A DNA stretch of 30,743 bases from positions 1 through 30,743 of the forward strand of contig RCNN01000324.1 in NCBI GenBank assembly GCA_003667245.1, in the 5' to 3' direction. Source of the DNA: Heterostelium multicystogenum. Its lineage: Eukaryota > Evosea > Eumycetozoa > Acytosteliales > Acytosteliaceae. Position 1 is the stretch's first letter. Each line of letters starts with the position of its first letter. This document shows positions 18,556 to 28,911 of this stretch, piece after piece. A program made the position numbers and the translations under genes. Under the pieces are notes generated by a model that worked only from the letters and a program-made list of their open reading frames with translations, ran no database searches and was not told the origin of the DNA.

Positions 18556-20709
18556 ATGCCCCCCGCGTTTCCGTTCACCTCCCGAAAAGCCTGGCCCTTG
18601 CTGGGCTTTGGCGCCGCCCTGAGCTTCAGCCCGGTTTCCCAGGCCGACGACACATTGCAACTGGCACCCGTCGAAGTCAGCAGCGCCGAACTCAGCGCCG
18701 ACGAACTGGCCCAGGCCCAGCTCAAGAGCGTGCCCGGCGCCACCAACTACATCGACATGGGCAGCGTCGATCAGGGACGGGTGAGCACCAACGAGGACGT
18801 GTTCAAGTACCAGGCCGGTGTTTATGCCAAGGCGGCAAACAACGAAGGGGTGAAGCTTTCGATCCGTGGCTCGGGTATCAACCGGGGCCCGGGCGCCCAC
18901 GCTTCCGGCCTGTATGAAACCTTCGACGGCCTGCCACTGACCGGCCCGGGTGGCACGCCCTACGAACTCAAGGACCCGTTGTGGCTCAGCCGCGTTGAAG
19001 TGCTGCGTGGCGCCAACGGTTTTGACCAGGGCGCATTGGCCCTGGGTGGGGCAGTCAATTACGTGACCCACACCGGCTACGACGCGCCCAGGCTGCAAGT
19101 ACGCTACGAAGCCGGCAGCCATGGCTACGGCCAGCGGAGATCAGCTCGGGCCAGGTGCTGGGGGATGCCGACTACTACATCAGCCTCACCGACTCGCAAT
19201 ACGACGGTTTCCAGGACCACAGCGCCGGCAGCGGCAAGGGCATCGCGACCAACTTCGGCTACCGCTTCAACCCCGACCTGGAAACCCGCTTCTACTTTCG
19301 CTTACCGCGAAACCGACAACGATTCCCCCGGCAAAACTGACCCGCGACCAGATCAGCCACGACCCGCGCGCCGCCGCCAGCCTCAACGTGGCGCGAGACT
19401 CGAAACGCACGCAACCGGGCTCGACCTGGATCGCCAAACAAAACCACCCTGCACCTGGACGACAACGCCCGGGTCGAGGTCGGGCTGGCGTATCACGATT
19501 ATCCGATGGACCTGCGCGAGGCACCAACCGTCTCAAGGTTGCCTACACCGACGTCAGCGGCACCCTGAATTACATCCGCCAGGACACATTGTTCGGGCGT
19601 GACAGCAAGACCACCCTCGGCCTGCGCACCACCCAGGCGATGCCGAACAACGGTGGCTCGGAATTCGTGCGGATCCCTACCGGCAATACGGCGGGCTACA
19701 CACCCGGCACCAAGACCCGCGACTACAGCTACCTGGGTTCGGGACACCGTGCTGCATATCGGCAACGACCTGGAACTGCTGCCGGACCTGTGGCTGACCA
19801 CCGGGCTGGCGGCGATCTACACCCGTCGTGAAACCGAAGTCAGCTACCCGCAGACCCACACACCCGTCAGCCAGCACGATTGGGATTACGCGCCCAGGGT
19901 TGGCCTGCGCTACGACTTCAGCCCCCCAATTGCAGGTGTACGGCAACCCTGAGTCGCTCGGTGGAACCGCCCCATGCGTGGTCGATGATCTGGGGTTCCA
20001 ACAAGTACTTCCCCGTGGGCAGCGGCCCGGCCAGCGGTTTGCAACGTGAAGGGGTGAAGCTGAAAAACCAGACCGCCACCACCCTGGAAGTCGGCGGTCG
20101 CGGTGAAGCGTGGCTCGGTCAGTGGGACCTGGCGCTGTACCGCTCCGAGGTGCGCCACGAACTGCTCAGCGTCGAAACCCAGGCCGCGACGTCGACCACG
20201 TCCGCAATAATCGCCGAATCCAACGCCAGCCCAACCGTGCACCAAGGCCTGGAGCTGAGCCTGATCAGCCCGCTGTGGGACGGTGGCCGCACGGGCCAGC
20301 TCGCCCTGCGCCAGGCCTACACCTACAGCGACTTTCCACTACCGCAAACGACGACCGCTTCGGCGACAACACCTTGCCCGGCATCCCCAGGCACTACTAC
20401 CAGGCGCAATTGCGCTACAGCCACCCTAGCGGTTTCTACACCAGCCTCAATGGCGAACATTCATCGCGGGTCGCGGTGGACTACGCCAACTCCTACTACG
20501 CGGCGGCCTACACACTGCTCGGCGCGACGCTCGGGTACGACGCGCCGAAGCACGACTGGCAAGCCTGGGTCGACCTGCGCAACCTGACCAACCGGCGTTA
20601 CGCGAACACGGTCACGCCGGGTTATGACGACAAGGGGCTGGATGTGGCGCGGTCGACGCCGGGGGATGGCATGGGGGTTTACACCGGGGTTTCCTGGAGC
20701 TGGCGTTAA
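18556..20709 (+). CDS. TonB-dependent outer-membrane receptor (FecA-like, no signalling domain)
   Basis: An outer-membrane active transporter of about 715 residues that would import a ferric chelate or similar ligand using TonB energy. An AAGGA site precedes ATG 18556. A signal peptide (LLGFGAALSFSPVSQA) is followed by a TonB-box-like LQLAPVEVS. The plug reads ATNYIDMGSVDQGRVSTNEDVFKYQAGVYAKAANNEGVKLSIRGSGINRG and SRVEVLRGANGFDQGALALGGAVNYVT. The barrel ends GVYTGVSWSWR with an aromatic near the last strand, as usual. Unlike the second receptor it lacks an N-terminal STN domain. Breaks lie near 19134, 19315, 19440, 19520, 19735, 19935 and 20340. The ligand is unknown. Confidence 0.9.
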
Positions 20710-20750
20710 TCCGTAAAGTGTTTGATGTTGGCAGTGGGGTGATTGCTGGG

Positions 20751-21164
20751 TCATGCCAATTTTTTTTCAAGCCACTTGGAAAAACAACTGACTGTTGCAA
20801 CCACTGGCACGGTGATTAGTGTTGCCACAATTGGAAGCAAGGTGGAAATAACTGTTGTGCATGCACTCAGGCTGAACTCGGCTTTATCCACTCCTACAAG
20901 CTCAGCACCAGGGATTTTGCTGAGCAATTCTAACGTTATGGGAATGAGGTATAGGGCTGCATAGTAGTAGTTACCTTCGGTCATGCCGTTTCTGAACCTA
21001 ATGTAGCCCAGTAACAGTGTAATCATGGAAACCGAGGTGAGGAACAGGTTGCTGCTGGTGAACAACTGGTAAACGTCAAATCCTGCGCAGAGCAAGGAGT
21101 ACATCAAAATACTGAATGACCAGGTTTTGATATTCAGTACATCTCTATTTAGATATTTAAGCAT
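20751..21164 (-). CDS. Four-helix membrane protein of unknown function, AT-rich
   Basis: An intact frame of about 137 residues (MLKYLNRDVLNIKTWSF start) with four hydrophobic segments: near residues 14-34 (SILMYSLLCAGFDVYQLF), 38-56 (NLFLTSVSMITLLLGYI), 65-82 (NYYYAALYLIPITLELL) and 103-128 (VISTLLPIVATLITVPVVATV). It ends WLEKKLA. The two lines counted are about 42 and 45 percent GC, well below the neighbours, and it is one of the few unbroken genes. An upstream in-frame extension to 21347 exists, but its composition does not look coding. No ribosome site is obvious at 21164. The function is unknown; base composition hints at horizontal transfer. Confidence 0.6.
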   Translation of the reverse strand: MLKYLNRDVLNIKTWSFSILMYSLLCAGFDVYQLFTSSNLFLTSVSMITLLLGYIRFRNGMTEGNYYYAALYLIPITLELLSKIPGAELVGVDKAEFSLSACTTVISTLLPIVATLITVPVVATVSCFSKWLEKKLA

Positions 21165-21327
21165 TGGGCATCCATGGCGTGCATTTGCAGTGGTTACAGG
21201 GCGGTGAGGCCCTGCCACAAGGACTTCCATTTTCAATAGCATTAAAAATGAAATGGGATGATGGCCATAAGGCATCACTTGTGCAAGTTTTTCTGCTGCG
21301 CTGAATTCAGTTTGGCAGAGCGCACGT

Positions 21328-21639
21328 TCAGCGAACGAAGGCTGCATGCACCAGGCGCTGCAGCTGCGTTCGCTCCCACAGGCTCATCAGATCGAGCGGA
21401 TTGGTGCCGTAACGTTGCCAGGTGTCCAGTGAACCTTGCCTGTTATCCGGTGCAATACAGCGCAGGCAGCACTCCAGAGCCGTCCCGCAGGTTGACAGCG
21501 TGACCTGCCAGCCGTCGATGTCGACAACCATTTGCTCGTCGCTGGAGCTGACGGGTTTCAGCGTTCGAACCTCTAATGCCACGTCCTTGAGCAGTTGATA
21601 GGCCTCGCGGGTGGAGACCGTGTTGGCGAAGGTTGTCAT
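21328..21639 (-). CDS. Small hypothetical cytoplasmic protein (possibly DUF7693-like)
   Basis: An intact protein of 103 residues starting MTTFANTVSTREAYQLLKDVALEV after an AAGGAC ribosome site, continuing DEQMVVDIDGWQVTLSTCGTALECCLRCIAPDNRQGSLDTWQRYGTNPLDLMSLWERTQLQRL. The DIDGWQVTL strand, the cysteine cluster and the C-terminal LxxWExxQLxxLL helix resemble a small Pseudomonas family I associate with DUF7693. That match is from memory. It is divergent from fecI across 175 bases. The function is unknown. Confidence 0.65.
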   Translation of the reverse strand: MTTFANTVSTREAYQLLKDVALEVRTLKPVSSSDEQMVVDIDGWQVTLSTCGTALECCLRCIAPDNRQGSLDTWQRYGTNPLDLMSLWERTQLQRLVHAAFVR

Positions 21640-21814
21640 GCGTGATGTCCTTGTATGAGTCGCAGAAGTGTCGCGTGCGCACTGGTCGCTTTTCAAGGTG
21701 CGCACAGCAAGTCGCAGATTCATTGCAACCCATCACTCCATCCTTGCTCCCCCTTCGTTTTACTGTCATCGTTCGCGCAATTGGTAATCTTTCTTGTTTG
21801 AGAAATTTTTGCGC

Positions 21815-22363
21815 ATGCATGACTTTCCTGTAGCTGATGGTGATATAGCCCGTCGCCAGCAGACCATCACCACCCTCTACAGCGACCATCATTCCTGGTT
21901 GCACGGTTGGCTGCGCAAGAAACTTGGCTGCTCGCAACATGCCGCCGACCTGGCCCACGACGCGTTTATCCGCATCCTGCTGCTGGCCGACCCCCATACC
22001 ATCAAGGAACCCCGCGCCTTCCTGGCCACCACGGCGGGGCGCTTGATGATCGATGGCGCGCGTCGGCGGCGCATCGAAAAGGCCTACATGGAAGCCCTGG
22101 CGATCCAGAGCGAAGATGCCGGCATGCCGGACCCGGCGGCGATTCATGTGGCACTGGGCAGGCCCTGGAACGCATTGCCGAAATGCTCATCGGCCTGCCC
22201 GCCAAGGCCCGCGAGGCATTCCTGCTCAGTCGCCTCGACGGGCTGACCTACAGCGAAAATCGCCGAACAACTGCAGGTGTCTTCCAGCACCGTGAAGAAC
22301 TACATCTCCAGTGCGTTGGTGCATTGCTATCACACCCTGCACGGGGCGGACCCGCTGTCGTGA
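21815..22363 (+). CDS. fecI: ECF sigma factor, FecI family
   Basis: An iron-starvation type sigma factor that directs RNA polymerase to the receptor promoter when its anti-sigma regulator signals ligand binding. Region 2 reads LYSDHHSWLHGWLRKKLGCSQHAADLAHDAFIRILLL. Region 4 reads LPAKAREAFLLSRLDGLTYSEIAEQLQVSS then VKNYISSALVHCY. The start MHDFPVADGD at 21815 fits FecI proteins. Breaks are near 22158 and 22257. The stop (22361-22363) overlaps the GTG start of fecR, the usual coupling. Family membership is certain, but the symbol is generic: the real ortholog may be fiuI/foxI or similar. Confidence 0.9.
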
Positions 22364-23304
22364 GTTCCGAGCAGATCATCAGTGAAGCCGCCCGCTGGCT
22401 GACGTTGTTGCACGACGACCACGTGACCGAGGCCGACCGCGCGGCCTTCGAGAAATGGTGCCAGGCAGATCCACGGCATGCCGTCGCCATCGAGCGCATG
22501 CGCAGTCTGTGGGGCAGCCTCGACGAGTTGCCCGCCGCCCCGGCGCGCATGGCCCTGAACCGTGCATTTGCCCCACAGAAAACAAGGTTTGCCGCCCGCA
22601 GCACCCAGGCCGTCGCGCTGTTGGGTGTGTTGCTGTGCGGCTGGGCGGGATTGAGCGCCTGCCGGTGTGGATGGCCGACCAACGCACCAGCGTGGGCGAA
22701 CGGCGCCAGGTGGCACTGACCGATGGCAGCCAGGTACAGCTCAACAGCAACTCGGCACTGGACGTGAAGTTTGACGGCCACCAACGGGTGATCGAACTGC
22801 TGCAGGGCGAGATGTGGGTCGAGGTGGCCAAGGACGCGCAACGGCCGTTCGTGGTGCACACCGACCAGGGCACGGCCACGGCGTTGGGCACGCGGTTCCT
22901 GGTGCGCAAGGCCGAGGATGGCGCGACCGTGGTCACCGTGATCGAGTCCACCGTGGCCGTCAAAGGCACCGTTGCGGGCGACGTGAAAGTGCCGGCGGGG
23001 CAGAAGTCCACGCTCCAGGACGGCCGTGCCGGCACCCCACAACCCATCGGCAACGCCGACCCGGACGCCTGGACCCGTGGTTTGCTCAAGGTCGACGACC
23101 AACCCCTGAGCGAGGTCCTGCAAACCCTCGCCGGTTACCGCCATGGGCTGGTGCGCTTTGATCCGCAGGCGCTGCAAGGGATGCGCGTGTCCGGGATATT
23201 CAAGCTCGATGACACCGGCGCGGCACTGGCGTCGCTGGCGGATAAACCTGCCGATCAAGGTCGAGTACTTCACCGATTTGGTGGTGGTGATCAAGCCGCT
23301 GTAA
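22360..23304 (+). CDS. fecR: Anti-sigma regulator, FecR family
   Basis: An inner-membrane anti-sigma protein that passes the receptor's signal to FecI. The start is GTG at 22360 (VSSEQIISEAARWLTLLHDD). The N-terminal cytoplasmic domain (AARWLTLLHDDHVTEADRAAFEKWCQADPRHAVAIERMRSLW) is the DUF4880 segment. One membrane helix is near residues 87-105 (VALLGVLLCGWAGL). The periplasmic FecR domain follows (GERRQVALTDGSQVQLNSNSALDV, LLQGEMWVEVAKDAQRPFVVHTDQGTATALGTRFLV). The C-terminal DUF4974-like part (LKVDDQPLSEVLQTLAGYRHGLV) contacts the receptor's STN domain. About 314 residues; breaks are near 22663 and 23250. Confidence 0.93.
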
Positions 23305-23393
23305 AAAGTCTGAATAAAAACTGCTCTCATTCATACCCGATTTTCCGACATGGCCGTCATGACTAATAGAACCCCCATTTCCCAGGACTTCTC

Positions 23394-25900
23394 ATGTCGC
23401 GCCTTGCTCGTCCTTTACAGCCATTGACCCTTTCAGTGGCGATGGCGTTTGCCGCCGTACCCCTGCTGACCGTTCAAGCGTCCTACGCGGCTGAAAGCGC
23501 TGCGTTCTCCATTCCCGCCGGTGACCTGAGCCAGGCCCTCAACAGCCTCGCCGAACAGGCGGGCCTGGTATTAGCCTTTGATTCGAGCCTGACCCGCGGC
23601 AAACGCAGCAATGGCCTGAACGGGCAATACAATACCGACGCCGCCCTGGCCCAAGTGTTGGCCGGCAGCGGCCTGCAAGCCCTGAAGATCGCCGACGACC
23701 GCTACCGTCTCGAAGCCATCCCGCACACCGATGGCGCCATGGAGTTGCAGGCCACCACCATCAGCGGCGCGTACCCGTCGGAAAGCCCCACCGGCCCGGT
23801 GTCTGGCTACGTGGCCACCCGCAGCCTGTCGGGCACCAAGACCGACACCGCACTGATCGAAACCCGCAGTCGATCTCCGTGGGTCACCAAGGACCAGATG
23901 CGCGCGCAGAACGCCGAGAGCCTCAACCAGATCCTGCGCTACAGCGCTGCCGTGATCCCGGAAACCCGTGGCTCCACCGCCTCGCGTCTCGACCAGTTGA
24001 CCATCCGTGGCTTCACCCCGGCGACCTACCTCGACGGCCTGCGCATGCCGTCGAGCCGGATGCCTTGCCGCAAAAAAGACGCCTTCGACCTGGAGCGCGT
24101 CGAAGTGCTGCGCGGGCCGGCGTCGGTGCTGTACGGGCAGGGCACCCCCAGCGGTGTGATCAACATGGTCAGCAAACCGCCCGCTGGACACGCCGTTCCA
24201 TGAAGTCGGCGTCGAGTACGGGACCTTCAACAAGAAGCGCACGACCTTTGACTTGAGTGGCCCGCTGGACGACCCAAGGCGTTTATTCCTACCGCGTTGC
24301 CGGCCTGTTCGACGATGCCGACGGGCAGATCGACCACACCGAAACCCGGCGTCAATCCCTGTCCACCGCCTTCACCTGGCGCCCGACGAGAATACCTCGC
24401 TGACCTTGCTCGGGCACTTCCAGAAGGACCCCAAGGGCGCGTCCTACGGCTCGATGCCAGCCTGGGCTCGGTGCTGCACAGCCCGACGGGGCGCAAGATC
24501 GACGTGGATTTCTTACGACGGCGAAAAAAGCTTCGAGAAGAGTGACCGCGAGTATTACTCCATCGGCTACGCCTTCGAGCATCACTTCAACGATGTCTGG
24601 ACCGTGCGCCAGAAATGCGCGCTAACCTGCGCAGCGAAGGGCAATACCGCAGCCTCTACAGCAAAACTACCTGGAGAGCGATTACCGCACCATCCGCCGC
24701 TCGACCATCGCCAGCGACGTGAATATCGACGCCTATGCCCTCGACAACCAGTTGCAGGCCAAATTCGACACCGGCCCGTTGCAACACACCGTGCTGATGG
24801 GCGCCGATTACCAGAACACCAGCACCGACACCAAGTCGGGCAGCGGCGTGTACACGGCAGGGCCTACGCTGGATATTTTCGACCCGGTCTACGGTGCGGC
24901 AGTGCCGGTGCCGGCGTACACCAGCGACGCCCACCTCGCGCAGCGAGCAAACGGGGGTGTACCTGCAAGAGCAGATGAAGTGGGACAAATGGGTGCTGTT
25001 GATGGGCGGGCGTTATGACTGGGCCAGCACCGACAACAGTACCCTGGCGATGACCACCCAGAAAAAGACCCAAGTCGTCCCAGGACAGCAAGGCCTTCAC
25101 CGGCCGCCTGGGCCTGGTCTACCTGTTTCGATAACGGCCTGGCGCCGTTATGTCAGCCTACTCGGAATCCTTCCAGCCGCCAATTCCGGCACGGGCTACG
25201 GCGGTTCGACGTTCCAGCCGACCGAGGGCAAGCAGACGGAAATCGGCATCAAGTACCAGCCGCCGGGCAGCAAACAGCTTCATCACGGCTGCCATTTTCG
25301 ACCTGCGCCAGACCAACGTACCGACGCTGGACCCGGACGCTTCCCACCTGTGCAAACGGCTCGCGTTTGCCAGATTCAGGACGGTGAAGTGCAATCCCGC
25401 GGGTTTGAACTGGAAGGCAAGGCCAGCCTGAACGACAACCTGGATATCACTGCGGCCTATGCCTACCTGGATAACCGCATCAGCAAATCCAAACAACACG
25501 TGCGTTATGCGCCCATCAGCGACATCGGTTGTCGGCCCGGCCATTGCGGCCGAAGGCACCACCACCTACGCCGTTCCGCGTCATAACCGCGTCGGCCTGG
25601 GCGGATTACACCCTGCACGACGGCACGCTGAAGGGCTTCGGCGTGGGGGCCGGTGCGCGCTATGTCGGTTCTTCTGGGGCGATACCGCCAACACCCTGAA
25701 GGTGCCCGGTTACACCCTGTTTGATGCAGCGGTGCACTACGACATCCCGCACATCAATCGTCAGGGTGACAACCTGCGCCTGGCAGTGAACGCCACCAAC
25801 CTGGCGAATAAAGAGTACGTCGCGTCCTGCTATTCCTACTCGTGGTGCTGGTATGGCTCGCAGCGTACCGTGCAGGCCAGTGCGACCTATCAGTTGGTAA
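23394..25900 (+). CDS. TonB-dependent siderophore receptor with STN signalling domain
   Basis: An outer-membrane ferric-siderophore receptor and signal transducer of about 830 residues. A signal peptide (to about residue 34) is followed by the STN domain (FSIPAGDLSQALNSLAEQAGLVLAFDSSL...ALAQVLAGSGLQ, residues 38-105), which talks to FecR. The plug then shows QMRAQNAESLNQILRYSAAV, LDQLTIRGF and FDLERVEVLRGPASVLYGQGTPSGVINMVSK. Late barrel strands (NLANKEYVASCYSYSWCWYGSQRTVQASATYQ) resemble hydroxamate-siderophore receptors such as FhuA. It is broken about 18 times between 23868 and 25670. The frame as given runs on to 25959, but removing one T at 25894-25895 gives a TAA at 25898-25900 after a terminal tryptophan, the normal end for this family. 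The ligand is inferred only. Confidence 0.9.
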
Positions 25901-25947
25901 ATAAAAAGGCCTTGGCGAAAGGATTCGGGAGCAGCATCGCCAAGGCC
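25901..25947 (-). terminator. Terminator between the receptor and LOG genes
   Basis: A perfect 11-base inverted repeat (25908-25918 and 25937-25947, 18-base loop). On the minus strand it is followed by TTTTTATTTA, a classic rho-independent terminator for the azoR-mocR-LOG operon. The LOG stop is only nine bases away. It may act weakly for the receptor gene too. Confidence 0.75.
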
Positions 25948-25955
25948 GAAAAGCG

Positions 25956-26571
25956 TTAGTTCGCCACCGGCTCAATCAGCTTGGAAACCACCGGCGCCTG
26001 CCACTGCTCCAGGGCATCAATCCAGGGCGCCGGGGGTCTTCGTTGAACATCAGCATCCGGCTGTGTTTCGACCTTCATGAAGCCTTCTTCACGGCGTGAT
26101 CCAACAGGGCGCGCACCGGGTTGAAGAACCCCTCCGTATCAGGCACGCCACGCCCTTGTGGTGTTCGCCGACCTGGGTCAGCGTGGCCGCCTCGAACAAC
26201 TCCTCCAGGGTTCCCAGCCCGCCGGGCAAGGCAATGAAACCGTCGGCGCCCAGTCGCTCATGATGTGCGTGTCGTTGCGGCTGCGCATGTCTTGAGTCAC
26301 TTCATGGTGGGTAAGCCCGGCGTGGGAATGGCCGCGTTCATGCAGTAACTGGGTGATCACGCCGATGACTTCGCCACCTTCAGCCAGCGCAGCATCCCCG
26401 CACACACGCCCATCAAGCCCTTGTGGGTGCCGCCGTAGACCCAGGCGTATGCCGCGCCGGGCGATTTCCCGGCCGAGGGCTTGGGCCGCCATCCGCACAT
26501 AGCGCGGGTTGAAGCCGAAATTGGTACCGCAGAAAACTGCGAGGCTGCGCAGGGGAAGTGGGCATGGGCAT
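25956..26571 (-). CDS. LOG family protein (TIGR00730 type Rossmann nucleotide phosphoribohydrolase)
   Basis: Relatives hydrolyse nucleoside 5'-monophosphates at the N-glycosidic bond (cytokinin riboside monophosphate phosphoribohydrolase, or AMP/IMP). The N-terminus [37 protein letters not shown] is the first Rossmann half. [11 protein letters not shown] (near 26430) and the family PGGxGTxxE motif (near 26195-26230, split by a break) are both present. The C-terminus ends SKLIEPVAN at 25956-25958. About 204 residues. There are at least five breaks between 26050 and 26555. It lies 76 bases after the regulator gene on the same strand, probably as the last gene of that operon. The start at 26571 has no strong ribosome site. 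Confidence 0.8.
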
Positions 26572-26647
26572 TCCAGGCGGGTGAGGACAGGCTGTCCAGC
26601 ATGGCGCCACTCGCCGGTGGCAAAAGAGCCAAGAACCGGCTGGCGGA

Positions 26648-28083
26648 TCAGGCCATGAGTGCGTCCCAGGATGCGTTTTCCAAGGGCTTCGGCGATGGTC
26701 TCGGACTCGATATTGGCAAAGCCCAGCAGCAGGCCGGGGCCGGTCTGGCCTTGAATATTCCAGTCGCTCAAGGCTTCGGCATAAATGCGGCCTGCGCCAG
26801 GCGTTCCACGCACAGGCGGTCTGACTGTTGTGCATTGAGGCGCAGGAATCAAGTCATCCCGCCCGGGCTGGGCGTCAATCGAATATGCTCGCCCAAGGCC
26901 TTGCGCAAGCCCCTGGCGGTGGCCTCCCGACGCTCACCGTAGAGTTTTGCGCATGCGCTGGATATGCCGCGCAAAATGCCCCTCGGTCATAAATGTTGCG
27001 ACGATCGCCTGGGTCAGCTCCGGGCAGCCCCGAGGAGGTCTGGCTGACATGTTTCGAAGCGTTCCACTTGAGCTGCCGGCACCACCCAGATAGGGCCAGG
27101 CGGATGCCGGGGAACAACACCTTGCTGAAGGTTCCGGCGTACAGCACCCGGCCGTCGCGGTCCAGGCTCTTAAGGGCCGGCAGCGGGCGGCTCACGTAGC
27201 GGTATTCGCCGTCGTAAGTCGTCCTCGATGATCCAGGCCTGCTGGCGACTCGCCCAATCCAGCAGTTCCAGGCGCCTGGGCAAGGACAGCGAGACCACAC
27301 AGCGGGCTTTTGATGGGCCGGCGTGACCACTACGGCGCGGGCGCCTTTGCCCTGGTTGCACGGCGGTACCTGCATGCCATCCGGGTCCCTCCGGCACCGG
27401 TATGGCCTTGATATTCAGGTAATCCAGCAACGGCCGGGTGAACAGGTAACCCGGGTCTTCACCAGCACCCGATCGCCCCGGTTCCAGCAGTGCATGGGCG
27501 ATCAGCCCCAGCGTATTGCCGATAGCCCGAGGTGACGAAGACCTGCGCCGGCGAAACCAGTGGATGCCCCGGGCGACCTGCAAGTAGCTGGCAATCGCCG
27601 TGCGCAGCGAGTGCAGGCCGAAACACGCACCGGGTGGCCATGTCGGCGACCCTGGGTGGCCCGCACGCAGCGGGCGGCCGATTTTTCGACCAGAATCTTG
27701 CGAGGGAACGCATCCAGTGCGGGCAGCCCCATTTGAAACGGCAACACGGCGGCCTTGTGCCGCACGGCATTTGTGGTCGCTGGCCGTCATGGGGCGCTCC
27801 CGGCAGGCTGGTCTTGAGATCCCTTCAGCCACCACCGTGCGTGGCCTGGCCTCGGGCCTGGATATTAGCCCTCGGCTGCCAGCAGCGAATACGCGCCGTG
27901 TGTCGATGGTGCCCCTGGCCAACCCAAACTCCTTGGCCAGGGCCCGGGCTGCGGGTATGCGTTCGCGCCCGGTTTGAGCAAACCGTCGCAATCGCGCTGC
28001 GGAACCGCCAGTAAAGTTGCCGGTAAATCGGCTCCGCGGCGCCGGCGTCCAGCGGTGAAAAAGGCCTTGATCGAAGTGCTCAT
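26648..28083 (-). CDS. MocR/PdxR-type regulator (GntR domain fused to aminotransferase fold)
   Basis: A PLP-binding transcription regulator of about 478 residues. The N-terminal GntR winged helix includes ERIPAARALAKEFGLARGTIDT (residues 40-62). The aminotransferase-like domain shows HSLRTAIASYLQVARGI, a VFVTSGYRQ strand, DYLNIKAIPVPE, WASRQQAWIIEDD and YAGTFSKVLFPGIRL, where the lysine should hold PLP. The C-terminus AEALSDWNIQGQTGPGLLLGFANIESETIAEAL is typical; the stop is judged to be 26648-26650 after one base correction. It starts MSTSIKAFF at 28083, 17 bases after the azoR stop. There are ten or more breaks. It likely binds the repeats at 28794-28863 upstream of azoR. Confidence 0.85.
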
Positions 28084-28100
28084 CCGGCGGCGGGTCCTGT

Positions 28101-28710
28101 TCAGGTGGCGAAATAATCGTGCAGCGCCTGGTCGGTCTGGCGGCGCGTCTGGGCCAGAGTTCCGGGCGGGAAAGCGGTTGCCTTCGACGTGAGAGAAGGT
28201 CACGTCCATGCAGGCCGATCATGCCCAGTATGGTTTTCAGGTACGGCGTCAGGAAGGCCGGCTGGTGCGCGCGCGCTCCCCGGAAAACCGCCCGCCTGAG
28301 GCGATGGCGACGAACACTGGCCGGTCCTGCAACAGGCCGATCTTGCCCTGGGCCGAGATATCGAAGGTGCGGCGCACCCGTGCGATGTGGATCGAGCCAT
28401 AGCTTGAGGGCCGCGGCGCACCGAGTAGTTATGCATGGGGTGGCGATCACCACAATGTCGGCCAGCTCCAGCTCCTGAACAAAGCCGCTCGGACTGGGCC
28501 CATCGTGACCCCTCGGACGAGACGTCCACGAGGGACTGCTGGACGTTGCAATAAGCTCGTCCACCCGGTGCCAGGGCATTGGCGGCAATGCCGCGCCTGG
28601 ATACCTCGCGTCCGGGTGCCGCTGGCGCAGGCATTCAATGATCTTGAGGGAGAGGGCGTTGCTCTCCGACGCTTGCCGCGAGGGCTGGCACTGACATGGA
28701 GGATATTCAT
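28101..28710 (-). CDS. azoR: FMN-dependent NADH-azoreductase
   Basis: A flavodoxin-fold enzyme reducing quinones, azo and nitro compounds with two electrons. It starts MNILHVSASPRGK, the phosphate-binding FMN loop. The FVQELELADIVVIATP strand is followed by MHNYSV (near 28430), the AzoR FMN-binding motif. ALKLWLDHI-like and KIGLLQDRPVFVAIASGG-like pieces can be followed across frames. The end is at 28101-28103, giving about 203 residues, the family norm. At least eight breaks occur, nearly one per 75 bases. It is the first gene of the minus-strand operon with the MocR regulator and divergent from the AhpD-like gene. Confidence 0.85.
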
Positions 28711-28793
28711 GGTGCGTTGCTTCCTGGATGGATGGCCCTCAGTCTACGAACCCCATGACCCCATGCCAAAGAGCCAAGAATCATGATTCAGAG

Positions 28794-28863
28794 TAGGCCA
28801 TGTCCGCGGGTCCATGGCCTAGGGCGCTTCAAAGCCGGATCATGGATCTTTTTGGGTAGGCCA
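28794..28863. promoter_or_regulatory. TAGGCCAT repeats: candidate MocR operator
   Basis: The 201-base divergent gap between azoR and the AhpD-like gene contains a perfect 9-base inverted repeat, TAGGCCATG (28794-28802) and CATGGCCTA (28813-28821), and a third, direct copy TAGGCCAT at 28856-28863. MocR-type regulators are known to bind combinations of direct and inverted repeats in divergent promoters. Recognition here is inferred. Confidence 0.55.
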
Positions 28864-28911
28864 TCGGCGCCGCCAAGATGGCGGCTTCATCCAACGCTAC
28901 AGGACTTCACC

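Noticed and set aside
22248..23330. 360-codon minus-strand frame opposite fecR
   Set aside because: FecR domains on the plus strand are unmistakable; this is its shadow.
23305..23393. FecI-type promoter before the second receptor (CGTC element near 23355)
   Set aside because: Only a short core match; no convincing -35 partner at the right distance, so not listed as a feature.
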